A stretch of DNA of 64,000 nucleotides from JABWBD01 sp040768665 (GCA_040768665.1 JAXGMN010000008.1:310001-374000), one strand, 5' to 3'; counted from the first letter of the stretch, positions 1 to 9,935 are shown. Notes: generated by a model from the letters alone, not told the origin. Made by a program: numbers and translations.

Positions 1-680
1 CCGATGAGCCGGTAGGCTCGCAAAAGGAAGATATCGCCGATCTCGCCGTCGCCGATGCGCTGGTGCAACTCCTGGATCGGGCGGCTGTGACGCGACATCA
101 GCCCCACGCCCACCTTGAGGTTCTTCGCGACCGACTCCTCTCCCTGTTTCAGCATGCGGCGCGACGTCGGCCCGTCGGACGTGAGCGGCTTCTCCATGAA
201 GACGTTCAGGCCCTTTTCAATCGCGTAGCCGAAATGCACCCACCGAAAGACCGGCGGCGTGGCCAGAATGGCGACGTCGCCCGGCCTCAGGCAGTCCATG
301 GCCGCCCGATAGGCGTCGAAGCCGAGGAAGCGGCGCTCCGGCGAGACGTCGATACTCGCGCCCAACCCCTCGGCCGCGGTCCGATCCCAACTCGCCTTGA
401 TGCTGCCCTCGAGATACTTCAGCCGGTGCTCGATCCGATCGGGGAACAGGTCGGCCGTTGCAACCAGCCTGACCGGCCCTCGGTTGACCATCAACGCATT
501 CGCGACGGCGCCCGTACCGCGTGCTCCACAACCGATCAGCGCCAACCGGATCGTATTGTCTTCCGCCGCGTGGACTCTCGGGACGCTCACGCCCGCCAGC
601 GACGAAGCCGCAGCGATGCGGCCGGCCTTCTTCAGGAAATCGCGACGTGATGCGGCTTTTTCGAGGTTGTTCGACAACAT
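1..680 (-). CDS. Gfo/Idh/MocA family oxidoreductase, Tat-exported (partial, 3' end outside window)
   Basis: NAD(P)-dependent sugar or inositol dehydrogenase-like enzyme; substrate unknown. The frame runs off the left edge, so only the first 226 residues are seen. It opens with a twin-arginine signal (SRRDFLKK at residues 11-18, then a small-residue stretch ending VHA). A Rossmann nucleotide-binding loop (GCGARGTGAV, about 50-59) follows, and the EKP motif (about 163-165) holds the lysine that is catalytic in this family. ATG at 680 is the first start before the Tat motif. A half-copy of a repeat element lies directly upstream and touches the start codon. A complete relative is encoded at 58463-59818. 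The family call is firm; the role is not known. Confidence 0.9.
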   Translation of the reverse strand, partial: MLSNNLEKAASRRDFLKKAGRIAAASSLAGVSVPRVHAAEDNTIRLALIGCGARGTGAVANALMVNRGPVRLVATADLFPDRIEHRLKYLEGSIKASWDRTAAEGLGASIDVSPERRFLGFDAYRAAMDCLRPGDVAILATPPVFRWVHFGYAIEKGLNVFMEKPLTSDGPTSRRMLKQGEESVAKNLKVGVGLMSRHSRPIQELHQRIGDGEIGDIFLLRAYRLI

Positions 681-722
681 GGACCTGTTCCCCTCTCTTC
701 CGGGGGCGTGAACGGTTGCGAA
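678..722. repeat. Half-copy of REP-like element (single arm)
   Basis: The stretch beginning CATGGACCTG, with CTCTTCCG and GTGAACGGTT further on, matches the right arm of the 123-bp inverted repeat at 6109-6231. Only one arm is present here, and it abuts the start codon of the reverse-strand oxidoreductase. Confidence 0.6.
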
Positions 723-765
723 AACTTGATCCTCCACGTCCGCTGAGTCTAAGACGGCAGGGCTG

Positions 766-803
766 ACAATAAAAGGAGGGCAAACGATGTCTGCCCTCCT
801 TTA
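766..803 (-). terminator. Intrinsic terminator after the DUF1559/lipoprotein cassette
   Basis: An 11-bp perfect stem (AAAGGAGGGCA pairing with TGCCCTCCTTT) with a 9-base loop is followed on the reverse strand by TTTTATT. It lies about 55 bases beyond the stop of the lipoprotein gene at 857, the expected place for a Rho-independent terminator of that transcription unit. Confidence 0.75.
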
Positions 804-856
804 CGCTTCGCACGAACACGGCGTTAAACCGCCATGAGGCTGACCACCCCAGACCG

Positions 857-1348
857 CTACTCTGCGTCACCCGACTCGAGGGCGAGATCGAACGTGTTCT
901 TGCTCGGGTCCTCGGTGACGGCGGCCGTCAGCCCCGAGCTCTGCGGAGACTCGTACTTTTTCGGAAGGGTATTCGTGCCTTCCGAAGTCCCGGAATTCGG
1001 GTCGTAACCGGGCGGTGGCTCCTCACCACCGCCTCCCGCCGCTGCGGCCTCGGTGTACTGCCCCTTGGTAACCGTAATCATGTACTGTCCGGGAACTGCG
1101 CCCTCCTCCGTGCCAAACGATTTCAACGCGTAGCGACCGGACGCGTCGGTTGTGGCGACCGCCGGAGTTCCCTTGCCGTTCGGCACGAACGTGACCGCCG
1201 CGCCCTCGACGGGCGCGCCATCGAGGGTTACGGTGCCGGTTGTGGCAAACGTCGCGGGACGATCCGGACCCTGCTGTCCACAGCCGCAGATCATGCCCGC
1301 GCAGATCAGGGCCAACGCAAGACTAACTCGCAGTCCAATGCTGTTCAT
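857..1348 (-). CDS. Small lipoprotein with carboxypeptidase-regulatory-like (Cna-B type) fold
   Basis: A 163-residue predicted lipoprotein. The N-terminus is a signal peptide ending in a lipobox-like stretch with Cys21 and Cys23 (MICGC). Residues about 35-95 (TGTVTLDGAPVEGAAV, then DASGRYALKS and VPGQYMITV) look like one beta-sandwich domain of the carboxypeptidase-regulatory type. A Gly/Pro-rich linker and a short C-terminal strand follow. It lies 33 bases downstream of a DUF1559 gene on the same strand, an arrangement repeated at 56914-58307. A terminator hairpin follows. Function unknown; small lipoproteins of this type often trail DUF1559 genes in planctomycetes. Confidence 0.85.
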   Translation of the reverse strand: MNSIGLRVSLALALICAGMICGCGQQGPDRPATFATTGTVTLDGAPVEGAAVTFVPNGKGTPAVATTDASGRYALKSFGTEEGAVPGQYMITVTKGQYTEAAAAGGGGEEPPPGYDPNSGTSEGTNTLPKKYESPQSSGLTAAVTEDPSKNTFDLALESGDAE

Positions 1349-1381
1349 CGCGCACCTTTCGGCTAGATAGAAACTGGCTCG

Positions 1382-2464
<1,083 letters not shown>

Positions 2465-2769
2465 CGACCACCCTCCCGAAAGCAAGAAGAAAGAAGGACT
2501 ACACAAAAAACGACCTCTCGACTCCTTCCGGGGCCGAGAAGACGTTGCCGCACGCGCTCGCTACCCGGCATCCTGTCCCCGCTCGGCTTGGGCTAGCCAT
2601 GTTTTGTATATCACACCGTTACCACAAGATCAATAACTAACAATTCTCCTTCCCGAGGACGGCTGAAACTTGCCTCGCCGAGGACTCTGGTTGGGCAGGC
2701 AAGGGGATTTATGTGCAACTGTCGGGTGGATATAATTAAGTCTACAGAGGTGTTTCCGCCCCCTTGGTT
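2465..2769. other. Intergenic region (305 bp)
   Basis: No coding potential is supported on either strand. The segment 2600-2660 is AT-rich compared with its surroundings and is the likely promoter region for the reverse-strand DUF1559 cassette, but no -35/-10 pair is clear enough to call. Confidence 0.4.
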
Positions 2770-4533
2770 CTATCCACCATTCCGCGACTCGACGACCGTG
2801 AGGCGTTGATTCGCGGCGACGTTCTTAACAACGTCCGTCTGTCCCCCAATCCACTGAACCTCGATCCGGTCGATGTGGTCTCGGTGCCCCAATCCGAAGT
2901 GGAGACGGGTGCCGTAGTGGCTCTGGTATCCGCGGCCGCTATGCACCTCGTCGACTTGCACGAGATCGCCAGAAACAACCCGCACCCGCGCTCCCACCCC
3001 ATCGCGGTTCGTTCGGGTGCCTTGCAGTTGGATCTGAATCCAATGGTGGTCATTCGGCGAGTCGTTGTGGAGGATGGTCGGTTCGCGGCGAGAGTTCAGC
3101 ACCACGACGTCGATGTCGCCGTCATTGTCCAGGTCGTCGAACCCCGCGCCGCGACTGCTCAACTCAACGAACATCCCGTCGCCCGATTCCCCGGAGACAT
3201 CGCGGAACTTGCCCTTGCCCGTGTTCCTGAGAAGAATGTTGGGGGCCAGGTAACGCGCCGTGGAGTCGCGCAGTTCGATATTGTCCTGGAGGTGGCCGCA
3301 GGCGATATAGATGTCGCGGTCTCCGTCATTGTCGAAATCGACCAATCCGGAACCCCACGTGACATGCGGGATCGCCCGGAGCCCCGCACCGGCGCGACGC
3401 GCCACTTCATCGAAGAATCCCGACCCCGAATTCTCATAGAGCGCCGGCATTTCGCCCTGATAGTTGGTCATGTGGAAGTCGAGCCAACCGTCGTTATTGT
3501 AATCGCCGCAGTCGACCCCCATGCTTCCTTGCCAGATGCCGGTCGCGTTGAAGGCAACTCCCGTAAACAGGCCCACGTCTTCAAACCTGCCGGTTCCGTC
3601 GTTCTGGAAGAGGAAGTTAGCCATCACGTCGTTGGCGATGAACACGTCGGTGTCGCCGTCATGATCATAGTCGGCGGCGACGAGGCCCATTGAGGTTCCG
3701 GCGACGGCGGCGATTCCCGATTCCTCGCTTACGTCGGTGAACGTTCCGTCGCCGTTGTTGCGGTAAAGGGTGTCGGCGTCGGGCGCGTAATCCTTGGGAC
3801 CCCGGTAGCTTGGAACCCCCAGGACCGTGTGCGGAACGTGCCGATCGCAGGAGAACACCACGTAGTTGCCCGCATAGAGATCGAGATCTCCGTCCTTGTC
3901 GATGTCGAGAAAACAGACTCCCGCGCCGAAGCGATCCCCGTTGTCGACACCGGCTTGGGCCGTAACGTCGGTGAAGGTCCCGTTCCCGTTGTTGCGGTAG
4001 AGGACGTTGGGGCCGTAGTTGCTGACGTACAGATCCTGGTCGCCGTCGTTATCGTAATCGGCTGCCGCCGCCCCCATGCCGTAGCCGATATCTCCAACTC
4101 CCGCCTTGTCGGTTACGTCGAGAAACTTCCACGCACCGAGGTTTCGGTAGAGCCGGTTCGTGGGCCGATCACCAGATGCCGTCCCGGGGAGGGGGGCGCC
4201 GTTCACAAAGTAGATATCGATCAGTCCGTCGTTATCGAAATCGAACAGGGCCAGGCCGGCCGTCATATTCTCACAGATATAGCGCCGACCGCTGCTGCCG
4301 TCAGTGTGCTTGAAGTCGATGCCGGTCTGACGAGTCACGTCTCGCAGCACGATGGGCTCGTCGCCGCGCGCCGACGCAACGAGCCAGACGAGTAGCCCGA
4401 TGCAGATTGCATGAGACCGCCGTTCCCGCCGACCTTGGTGCACCGACGGCCTCGGGGCCCTCACTGCCCGATGGATGCCAGGCTCGCAACAGAGCGAGCC
4501 GGTCTTCGACGCGATGTCTGCGTTCAGCCCCAT
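2770..4533 (-). CDS. CRTAC1-family FG-GAP repeat protein with ASPIC/UnbV domain
   Basis: A 587-residue exported repeat protein. After an unusually long basic N-terminus and a hydrophobic stretch (ICIGLLVWLVASARG, about 44-58) come seven FG-GAP/VCBS-type calcium-binding repeats, each with a DxDxDGxxD core (FDFDNDGLIDIY, ADYDNDGDQDLY, LDIDKDGDLDLY, ADYDHDGDTDVF, GDYNNDGWLDFH, VDFDNDGDRDIY, DDLDNDGDIDVV). The last about 80 residues form an ASPIC/UnbV domain (GVGARVRV to NQRLTVVE). ATG 4533 begins 4 bases after the stop of the upstream TPR gene, so the two are probably co-translated. Such beta-propeller proteins are usually secreted or surface-bound; partner unknown. Confidence 0.92.
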   Translation of the reverse strand: MGLNADIASKTGSLCCEPGIHRAVRAPRPSVHQGRRERRSHAICIGLLVWLVASARGDEPIVLRDVTRQTGIDFKHTDGSSGRRYICENMTAGLALFDFDNDGLIDIYFVNGAPLPGTASGDRPTNRLYRNLGAWKFLDVTDKAGVGDIGYGMGAAAADYDNDGDQDLYVSNYGPNVLYRNNGNGTFTDVTAQAGVDNGDRFGAGVCFLDIDKDGDLDLYAGNYVVFSCDRHVPHTVLGVPSYRGPKDYAPDADTLYRNNGDGTFTDVSEESGIAAVAGTSMGLVAADYDHDGDTDVFIANDVMANFLFQNDGTGRFEDVGLFTGVAFNATGIWQGSMGVDCGDYNNDGWLDFHMTNYQGEMPALYENSGSGFFDEVARRAGAGLRAIPHVTWGSGLVDFDNDGDRDIYIACGHLQDNIELRDSTARYLAPNILLRNTGKGKFRDVSGESGDGMFVELSSRGAGFDDLDNDGDIDVVVLNSRREPTILHNDSPNDHHWIQIQLQGTRTNRDGVGARVRVVSGDLVQVDEVHSGRGYQSHYGTRLHFGLGHRDHIDRIEVQWIGGQTDVVKNVAANQRLTVVESRNGG

Positions 4534-4537
4534 ACTC

Positions 4538-6010
4538 TCACTTGCCTTGCTGAAAGGTCCGGAGCATCTCTCGGTACTCGGAATCGTCGCCGCCGACCTC
4601 GATTGCCTTCTTCACTGCCAAAACCGCCTCGCCAAGGTTCCCGTTGGCCGCATGCGCCCGGCTCAGCAGAGCATAACTCCGGGCATCGCCCTGAACTCGG
4701 ACCGCCTGCTCAGCAAGCTCCACCGCCTTGTCCAGTTTGCGGCCAGTGCGCAGGTAAAGGCGGGCCAAGGCGGCGTGGGCCTGCCGGCTCTCGGGAGCAA
4801 GCCGCATCGCTTCATTAACTGCTCTTTCGGCCTCTTCCAGCCGCCCCAGGTTGCCGAGCAGGATGCCCAGGTTCCGATGATACCCCGAGTTCTTCGGCTC
4901 GATTTCGATGAGCTGCCGACACATCCGAAGGGCTTCCTCGCTGCGACTGGTCTGCTGGTAAAGCGAAGCCAACTGGACGCGGCATTGCGCATTGGCCGGA
5001 TCCAACGTCGCGGCCCGGCGAAACAACCGTTCCGCTTCGGCAAGCTCTCCATGAGCAAGGCAGACCCGGCCCGCCAGAGCGAACTTCGCAGCGACATTTG
5101 CCGACATGGCTTTCAGGTCGTCGAAACGATGCCGCAGATCAGTGCGAATCTCGATCTTCCTGGCTTCGAGCTCCCTGTACTTCTCCATTGCCTCCCGAGC
5201 CTCGGCGGTTTTTCTCAGGCGTGCCAGGGAGGTTGCCATGCCAAACTGCGCAGCAGGTACTTCGGCGTGGATCCCGAGTGCTGCACGGTAGGCATCGTGT
5301 GCCTTCTGGAATTCTCGCTCCTGGAGATAGGCGTGGCCAAGCTGGATCCAGGCATCCAGCGATTGCGGGCTCATCCCAATGTGCCTTTCGAGAACCGCCA
5401 CCGCCTCACCGGCGCTGTCGAGCTTCATGAGCACATCCGCCAGTTCGACGACAATGTCGCAGTACCCTGGAGCGAGTTCGAGCGCCTGCCGCTGCTGAGT
5501 CGCGGCTTCCTCATAGTCAGCCTCCTTCGCGGCGACCAGCCCCAGTCCGTGATAGGCGTATGCATAGCTGGGATCGCGACGGAGACACTTTCGCCAGCAC
5601 GCAGCAGCCCCCCCGTAATCCCCGAGGTAAAAGAGGATTCGCGCCTTCACTTCCAGCGCATCCGGATTATCGGGAAACAGCTCCGCGATGCGGCCCGCCG
5701 TTCGTCTGGCTTCTTCGAGAAGTTCCTCAGCGGTCTTCGGCGCGGGCAGGTCTTCCCCAAACCCATCGCCGCTCGGCAACTCCGGTCGAGGCGCGAGAAG
5801 TTGCGCCGACGAGGACGAGGCGCTCGCGTCCGGAGGCTTAACGGCCCGTCCGGGCTGGATCGGTTTCGCGAGGCGGTCTCTGTACACAGGCTGACGAAGG
5901 AAAAGACCGCCAACCAGGATAACGCTCGCGATTGCCAGGACGAGCGTCACCGTCGGCCACGAGCGCCGAGCAGCAACGCGCTGCGGTGAACCATCGCGGA
6001 ATTCCACCAT
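4538..6010 (-). CDS. Membrane-anchored TPR protein
   Basis: A 490-residue protein with one N-terminal membrane segment (SWPTVTLVLAIASVILVGGLF, about 17-36) and then some ten tetratricopeptide repeats to the C-terminus (for example NPDALEVKARILFYLGDY, PANAQCRVQLASLYQQ). The start at ATG 6010 is chosen because GGTGGGGG lies just upstream and the membrane anchor follows at once; a longer frame reaches into a repeat element. It lies 4 bases upstream of the FG-GAP/ASPIC gene. TPR plus ASPIC pairs are common in planctomycete and acidobacterial genomes; a scaffold role at the outer face of the cytoplasmic membrane is likely but inferred. Confidence 0.88.
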   Translation of the reverse strand: MVEFRDGSPQRVAARRSWPTVTLVLAIASVILVGGLFLRQPVYRDRLAKPIQPGRAVKPPDASASSSSAQLLAPRPELPSGDGFGEDLPAPKTAEELLEEARRTAGRIAELFPDNPDALEVKARILFYLGDYGGAAACWRKCLRRDPSYAYAYHGLGLVAAKEADYEEAATQQRQALELAPGYCDIVVELADVLMKLDSAGEAVAVLERHIGMSPQSLDAWIQLGHAYLQEREFQKAHDAYRAALGIHAEVPAAQFGMATSLARLRKTAEAREAMEKYRELEARKIEIRTDLRHRFDDLKAMSANVAAKFALAGRVCLAHGELAEAERLFRRAATLDPANAQCRVQLASLYQQTSRSEEALRMCRQLIEIEPKNSGYHRNLGILLGNLGRLEEAERAVNEAMRLAPESRQAHAALARLYLRTGRKLDKAVELAEQAVRVQGDARSYALLSRAHAANGNLGEAVLAVKKAIEVGGDDSEYREMLRTFQQGK

Positions 6011-6108
6011 ACCCCCACCAAGCACATTCCAGCCGAAATCTGTTGGAATGGTCCGAAGGCTCCATGATAACCACGAAGCGAACGAAGTGCACGGGGACCC
6101 TGGTCGAG

Positions 6109-6231
6109 GTAACCGTTCACGGGGCGGCCGGGGACTGGTCCATTTTTCGGCCAGTTCAGACATTTTGGCCAGAAAGACGCTGGCCGAAAACATGGACCTG
6201 TCCCCCTCTCTTCCGCCCCGTGAACGGTTAC
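6109..6231. repeat. REPIN-like inverted repeat, 'GTAACCGTTCACGGGGCGG' type
   Basis: The outer arms begin GTAACCGTTCACGGGGCGG on both strands, continue with a GGGGACTGGTCCAT / GGGGACAGGTCCAT core, and enclose a central spacer. Half-copies of the same arm occur at 678-722 and 59833-59866. The symmetric structure suggests a twin REP element moved by a REP-associated transposase encoded elsewhere. Confidence 0.7.
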
Positions 6232-6263
6232 TGGTCGAGAGTGGCGTTCGGCATCCTGTCCAC

Positions 6264-6384
6264 TAAATCAGATTTCACAATTCGTGGAGTGGGCCGCCGC
6301 CGGGCTCGCCCGGTAGGAGCCACGATTGCAGGCTGGAACGCCAACCCCCCCACGATAATTCCACGAATCGTGAAACTTCATTTA
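6264..6384. repeat. MITE-like element with ~25-bp imperfect terminal inverted repeats
   Basis: The left end reads TAAATCAGATTTCACAATTC and the reverse complement of the right end TAAATGAAGTTTCACGATTC, both followed by GTGGA. The 121-bp unit is non-coding and has a GC-rich middle. No second copy was seen in this window. Confidence 0.6.
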
Positions 6385-6469
6385 GAATTGCCAAAGGCGT
6401 TCTCGGATCGACGTCAGGTCCGGTGGGGTCCAGAGCGTCGACCGCGCGTTTTGCCTCCGGAGAAAATCT

Positions 6470-8902
6470 GTGCGTAAGTGGATTGGGTATAGCGGCCTCG
6501 GCCTGTTCGCGATCGGTGGCTGCATACTGGCATTCTGGCTGATTGCCAACGACAGGGCCTCCGATTCAACGACTAGGGCTCGGACCCGAGCGGAATCGCA
6601 TCGCACCCCCATTCAGCTCTCGCTGACCTACCCCCCTGACGGCGCATCCTTTCCACCCGAGATAGCCCCGCCGACGTTTCGATGGGAAGAACGGGGGACC
6701 GATGCCGACGAGTGGCGAATTATGTTCCACTTCCAGGATCGGGATCGCCCCGAGTCCTTTGTCAGTCGCGCGACACACTGGAAGCCCGCGGACGCCGATT
6801 GGGGTAGGATCAAACGGCGGTCGCGAGAAAGACCGACGGAAGTGACCGTAGAAGGCTATCGCCGCGCCGAGCCACAACGGACCCTCTCCTCGGGCAGGGT
6901 TTCGATTTGCACTTCGCAGGATGAAGTGGGGGCCCCGCTGTTTTTCCGCGAGGTGAACCTGCCATTTATGACGGCCGTGAAGGACCCGGCCGCCCACATT
7001 CGCTGGCGTTTTGGAGAAGTTTCCTCGAAGGGACCACCCCCGATCGTTCTCGAGAAGCTCCCGGTCTGCGGCAACTGCCACTCGTTTTCGGCCGATGGCG
7101 GCACGCTGGCTATGGAGGTCGACTCGGGCAACGACAAGGCTGCCTACGCGATTGCGCCGGTGGAAGAGGAAATCGTGCTCAACCCGCACAAGCTGATTAC
7201 GTGGGCCGATTATCGGCGCGAAGACAACGAAAAGACCTTTGGACTCCTCTGCCAAGCCTCACCGGACGGACGTTACGTCGTGGGAACGGTGAAAGACCGG
7301 GCCCTGGCGGTCTACCGGCCGGAGCTGGCTTTCTCGCAGTTGTTCTTTCTGGTAAAGGGCATACTGGCGATCTACGATCGTGAAAGGGAGGCCTTCCGCT
7401 CGCTACCCGGAGCTGACGATCCGCAATACGTACAGACCAACGGCACGTGGAGCCCCGATGGCAAGTCGATCGTCTTCGCCCGTAGCCGCAGCAGGGCCTA
7501 CGACCCGCCCAGCCTGCGGCATGTCGACACGGTCCTGGTACCACAGCGTGAAGCCGACGAGTTTCTCCACGGCGGACGGAAGTTCATGTATGACCTTTAC
7601 CGGATTCCGTTCAACGGCGGCAGGGGAGGCAAGGCGGAGCCGGTTCAAGGCGCGGCGAACAACGGCATGAGCAACTACTTTCCCAAGTTTTCGCCCGACG
7701 GAAAGTGGATCGTCTTCTGCAAGGCGAAGAGCTTCATGCTCCTGCAGCCGGACAGCGAGCTCTACATCATTCCGGCCGAAGGAGGCGAGGCCCGCAGGCT
7801 CCGATGCAATACCTCGCGGATGAACTCCTGGCACAGTTGGTCGCCAAACGGCAAGTGGCTCGTCTTTTCGTCGAAGGCCTATTCCGTCTATACCCAGCTC
7901 CTGCTGACCCGTATCGACGAGCGGGGAGAGAGCACGCCGGCCGTGGTTCTGGAGAACTTCACGGAGGAAAAACGTGCAGCCAACATCCCCGAGTTCGTCA
8001 ATACCGACCCCGGCGCGATCCGGAAGATCGAGGAGGCATTCCTCGACGATACCAACTATCTTCGCGCCGGAGACGAGTTTCGCAAGCAGGGCGAATACCA
8101 CAACGCAATCCGGTGGTATCGCAGGGCTTTGGAAATCAACCCGGACAACGCGGCCGTGCACGTCAACTGGGGCATCTCGCTGCTTGCTTTGGGAAAGGTT
8201 CCGGAGGCCGGAGCCCGGCTGGAGCAGGCGATCCGACTCAAGCCCGATTTGCCCGAAGCGCATTGCAGCCTTGGAATGGTTCTGCGACAGCAGAACCGGC
8301 TTGCGGAAGCCGCAGCGTCGTATGAAAAATCACTCCGATTGAAGCCCGACTTCGCTTTGGCACACCTCCACCTTGGAACGCTTCTGCTGGATCTCGGCAA
8401 GTTCGACCGTGCGATCGAGCATTTGACCAAGGCAGTCGAACTCGACCCCGGCGATCCGTTCGCCCACTTCAATCTGGGGGCTGCATGCGGCCGAACCCAG
8501 GATCCCCAGAGAGCCGCGGTGCACTTCACCAACGCATTGCAGCGCGACGGCGATTTTGTGCCGGCACTGGTGAGCCTGGCACTCATTCGGGCAACGAGTG
8601 AAGATGTCGCGCTCCGCGACGGAGAGGAAGCGGTTCAACTCGCCAGCCGCGCTTGTCAACTCACCCATAATGGCAGTCCCGATGCACTGTATGCGCTCGC
8701 CGCGGCCTATGCGGAAGCGGGACGGCCTTCGGACGCCGCCTCCATGGCCGAGCGGGCGATTCGAACCGCGGAGGCAACAGGCAATCATCGCCTCGCTGCT
8801 ACCGCTCAACGCCTCCTCGAATTCTGTCGGCAGCAGATGGAAGCGCCTCCGACCATACGAGGCAACGGGGGACAGTCGGAGCCTGCCCGAAAGGAGGACT
8901 AG
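6470..8902 (+). CDS. PD40 beta-propeller / TPR protein with one CXXCH haem motif
   Basis: An 810-residue protein. The N-terminus is a signal anchor (GLGLFAIGGCILAFWLIA, 9-26). Residues 50-190 form an Ig-like or carbohydrate-binding-like region. A single CXXCH motif (CGNCH, 200-204) could bind a c-type haem. TolB-like PD40 repeats follow (ASPDGRYV, WSPDGKSIVF, FSPDGKWIVF, WSPNGKWLVF; about 255-500), then six or seven TPRs (about 545-790). The start is GTG at 6470 with GGAG about 6 bases upstream. The haem motif opens the propeller (HSFSADGG), so it may instead be structural. It lies divergent to the TPR/ASPIC pair and may share a periplasmic role; function unknown. Confidence 0.88.
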   Translation: MRKWIGYSGLGLFAIGGCILAFWLIANDRASDSTTRARTRAESHRTPIQLSLTYPPDGASFPPEIAPPTFRWEERGTDADEWRIMFHFQDRDRPESFVSRATHWKPADADWGRIKRRSRERPTEVTVEGYRRAEPQRTLSSGRVSICTSQDEVGAPLFFREVNLPFMTAVKDPAAHIRWRFGEVSSKGPPPIVLEKLPVCGNCHSFSADGGTLAMEVDSGNDKAAYAIAPVEEEIVLNPHKLITWADYRREDNEKTFGLLCQASPDGRYVVGTVKDRALAVYRPELAFSQLFFLVKGILAIYDREREAFRSLPGADDPQYVQTNGTWSPDGKSIVFARSRSRAYDPPSLRHVDTVLVPQREADEFLHGGRKFMYDLYRIPFNGGRGGKAEPVQGAANNGMSNYFPKFSPDGKWIVFCKAKSFMLLQPDSELYIIPAEGGEARRLRCNTSRMNSWHSWSPNGKWLVFSSKAYSVYTQLLLTRIDERGESTPAVVLENFTEEKRAANIPEFVNTDPGAIRKIEEAFLDDTNYLRAGDEFRKQGEYHNAIRWYRRALEINPDNAAVHVNWGISLLALGKVPEAGARLEQAIRLKPDLPEAHCSLGMVLRQQNRLAEAAASYEKSLRLKPDFALAHLHLGTLLLDLGKFDRAIEHLTKAVELDPGDPFAHFNLGAACGRTQDPQRAAVHFTNALQRDGDFVPALVSLALIRATSEDVALRDGEEAVQLASRACQLTHNGSPDALYALAAAYAEAGRPSDAASMAERAIRTAEATGNHRLAATAQRLLEFCRQQMEAPPTIRGNGGQSEPARKED

Positions 8903-9262
8903 CCCCAATTATTCATCAACCCCGAGATTTGGCGGCGCTCTGCGCGATAAGCCTAACCCGAAGCGCAAGCGAGGGGGACTCGTTGTGCGGTTCTCGCTTG
9001 CGCTTCCGGTTAAAGCCGGCTCCTTCACCAGGCATCGTGTGCGCCGCCCGCTGGCGACGTGGACGATCAGCGGGTCAAATCGCGGCCATTTTTTCACGTC
9101 GAAGATCCGCTGCAGTGCGATCCTGTCGAAAGCATTGGCGCCCAGGCCGTAAAATCGATGCCGTACTCTTGCGCCGCCCGATCCAGGAAATAGGAGTCCG
9201 GTTTAATGCAGTCGCAGCCATCGGATCGATTGTGCGGGCAAACCTACCCATCTCGCACGGCT
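8903..9262. other. Intergenic region (360 bp) with one repeat element
   Basis: The gap between two convergent genes. It contains the inverted repeat at 8954-9012; the rest (9013-9262) has no convincing reading frame or RNA gene. Confidence 0.5.
8954..9012. repeat. Inverted repeat 'TAACCCGAAGCGCAAGCGAG'
   Basis: Two 20-base arms (TAACCCGAAGCGCAAGCGAG and its near-perfect complement, one mismatch) flank a 19-base loop. The motif is recognised from memory as a frequent short palindrome in planctomycete genomes. It can form a strong hairpin between convergent genes and may act as a bidirectional terminator. Confidence 0.65.
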
Positions 9263-9586
9263 TCAATCGAAGTCGAACAGATTGCTCCAGAAACTTCGGC
9301 GGCCCCGAGGGTGTCTGTCGTCGTCGTCATCATCGTAGTCGTGCTTTCGATAGCCGCCCGGGTAGCCCTCTCGCCTGCGGTCGTCGTCATCGCTTCGACG
9401 GCCGTGCTGCCGCTGGCGATAATCATCGTCCTCGGCTTCGTAAGAGCTGCGCGTCGCACTGCGTTCGACGATCTTGTCCAACTCGCCGCGATCGAGCCAA
9501 ACCCCTCGACACCGAGGGCAGTAATCGATCTCGATCCCTTCGCGCTGGGTCATGCTCAGTTCCACGTTACACGTAGGGCATTTCAC
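9263..9586 (-). CDS. TFIIB-type zinc-ribbon protein
   Basis: A 107-residue protein that starts with a zf-TFIIB domain: CPTC (about 3-6) and CPRC (about 23-26) supply four zinc ligands, followed by the family motif RGVWLDRGELDKI. The rest is a low-complexity Asp/Arg tail (DDDDRRREG, YDDDDDDR) ending in an aromatic patch (FWSNLFDFD). The start is GTG 9586, preceded by AAAGGA 9 bases away, which gives the usual VKCPTC opening; an upstream extension to 9658 is not family-like. Nucleic-acid or protein binding is inferred from the fold; no pathway is known. Confidence 0.85.
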   Translation of the reverse strand: MKCPTCNVELSMTQREGIEIDYCPRCRGVWLDRGELDKIVERSATRSSYEAEDDDYRQRQHGRRSDDDDRRREGYPGGYRKHDYDDDDDDRHPRGRRSFWSNLFDFD

Positions 9587-9680
9587 TGGAATCGGTCCTT
9601 TCTTCTGGTCAAGAGGATTCTTCGCCGATCCTCCTGGTGAACACCAACATGGCTGCACTCCTTGGTAAACCGATGGTTTG

Positions 9681-9935
9681 TCAGTCGGACCGAGGACTCA
9701 TCCCGGGACCGCTCGCCCTCGTGGTATGCCGTCGCTCGAGTTCCCGGCCTATGGCGCGTCCGGCGCGCTCAGCGGCATGGGCGATGGCGGTTTCGAAGTC
9801 CGCTTCGGTTTCATCGATGGCGATCCTTCCGCGTGGCGACAGTCTCACGACCACCTGACAGCGCTTGTCGACTCCCCCGCGGGGTCCATTCGTATCCTCC
9901 AACGTAACAACTACATCGCGGATCCGCTCGCTCGA
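9681..9935 (-). pseudogene. HPF/RaiA-like ribosome-associated protein, N-terminus lost
   Basis: About 84 residues (ERIRDVVVTLEDTNGPRGG, CQVVVRLSPRG, then a long amphipathic helix ending GRELERRH) match the C-terminal two thirds of small planctomycete and proteobacterial HPF/RaiA-like proteins. The first beta-strand and helix are missing. The frame stays open on the reverse strand to 10004, but that part is antisense to a LysR fragment and has no family similarity. The break at about 9935 coincides with the truncated start of that LysR fragment, so both genes were cut by the same rearrangement. Confidence 0.65.

Larger units (their letters stand above)
6011..6469. other. Divergent intergenic region (459 bp) filled by two inverted-repeat elements
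   Basis: This gap between two divergent genes holds the 123-bp element at 6109-6231 and the 121-bp element at 6264-6384. Little unique sequence is left for promoters except 6385-6469, upstream of the PD40-TPR gene. No gene is seen. Confidence 0.6.
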
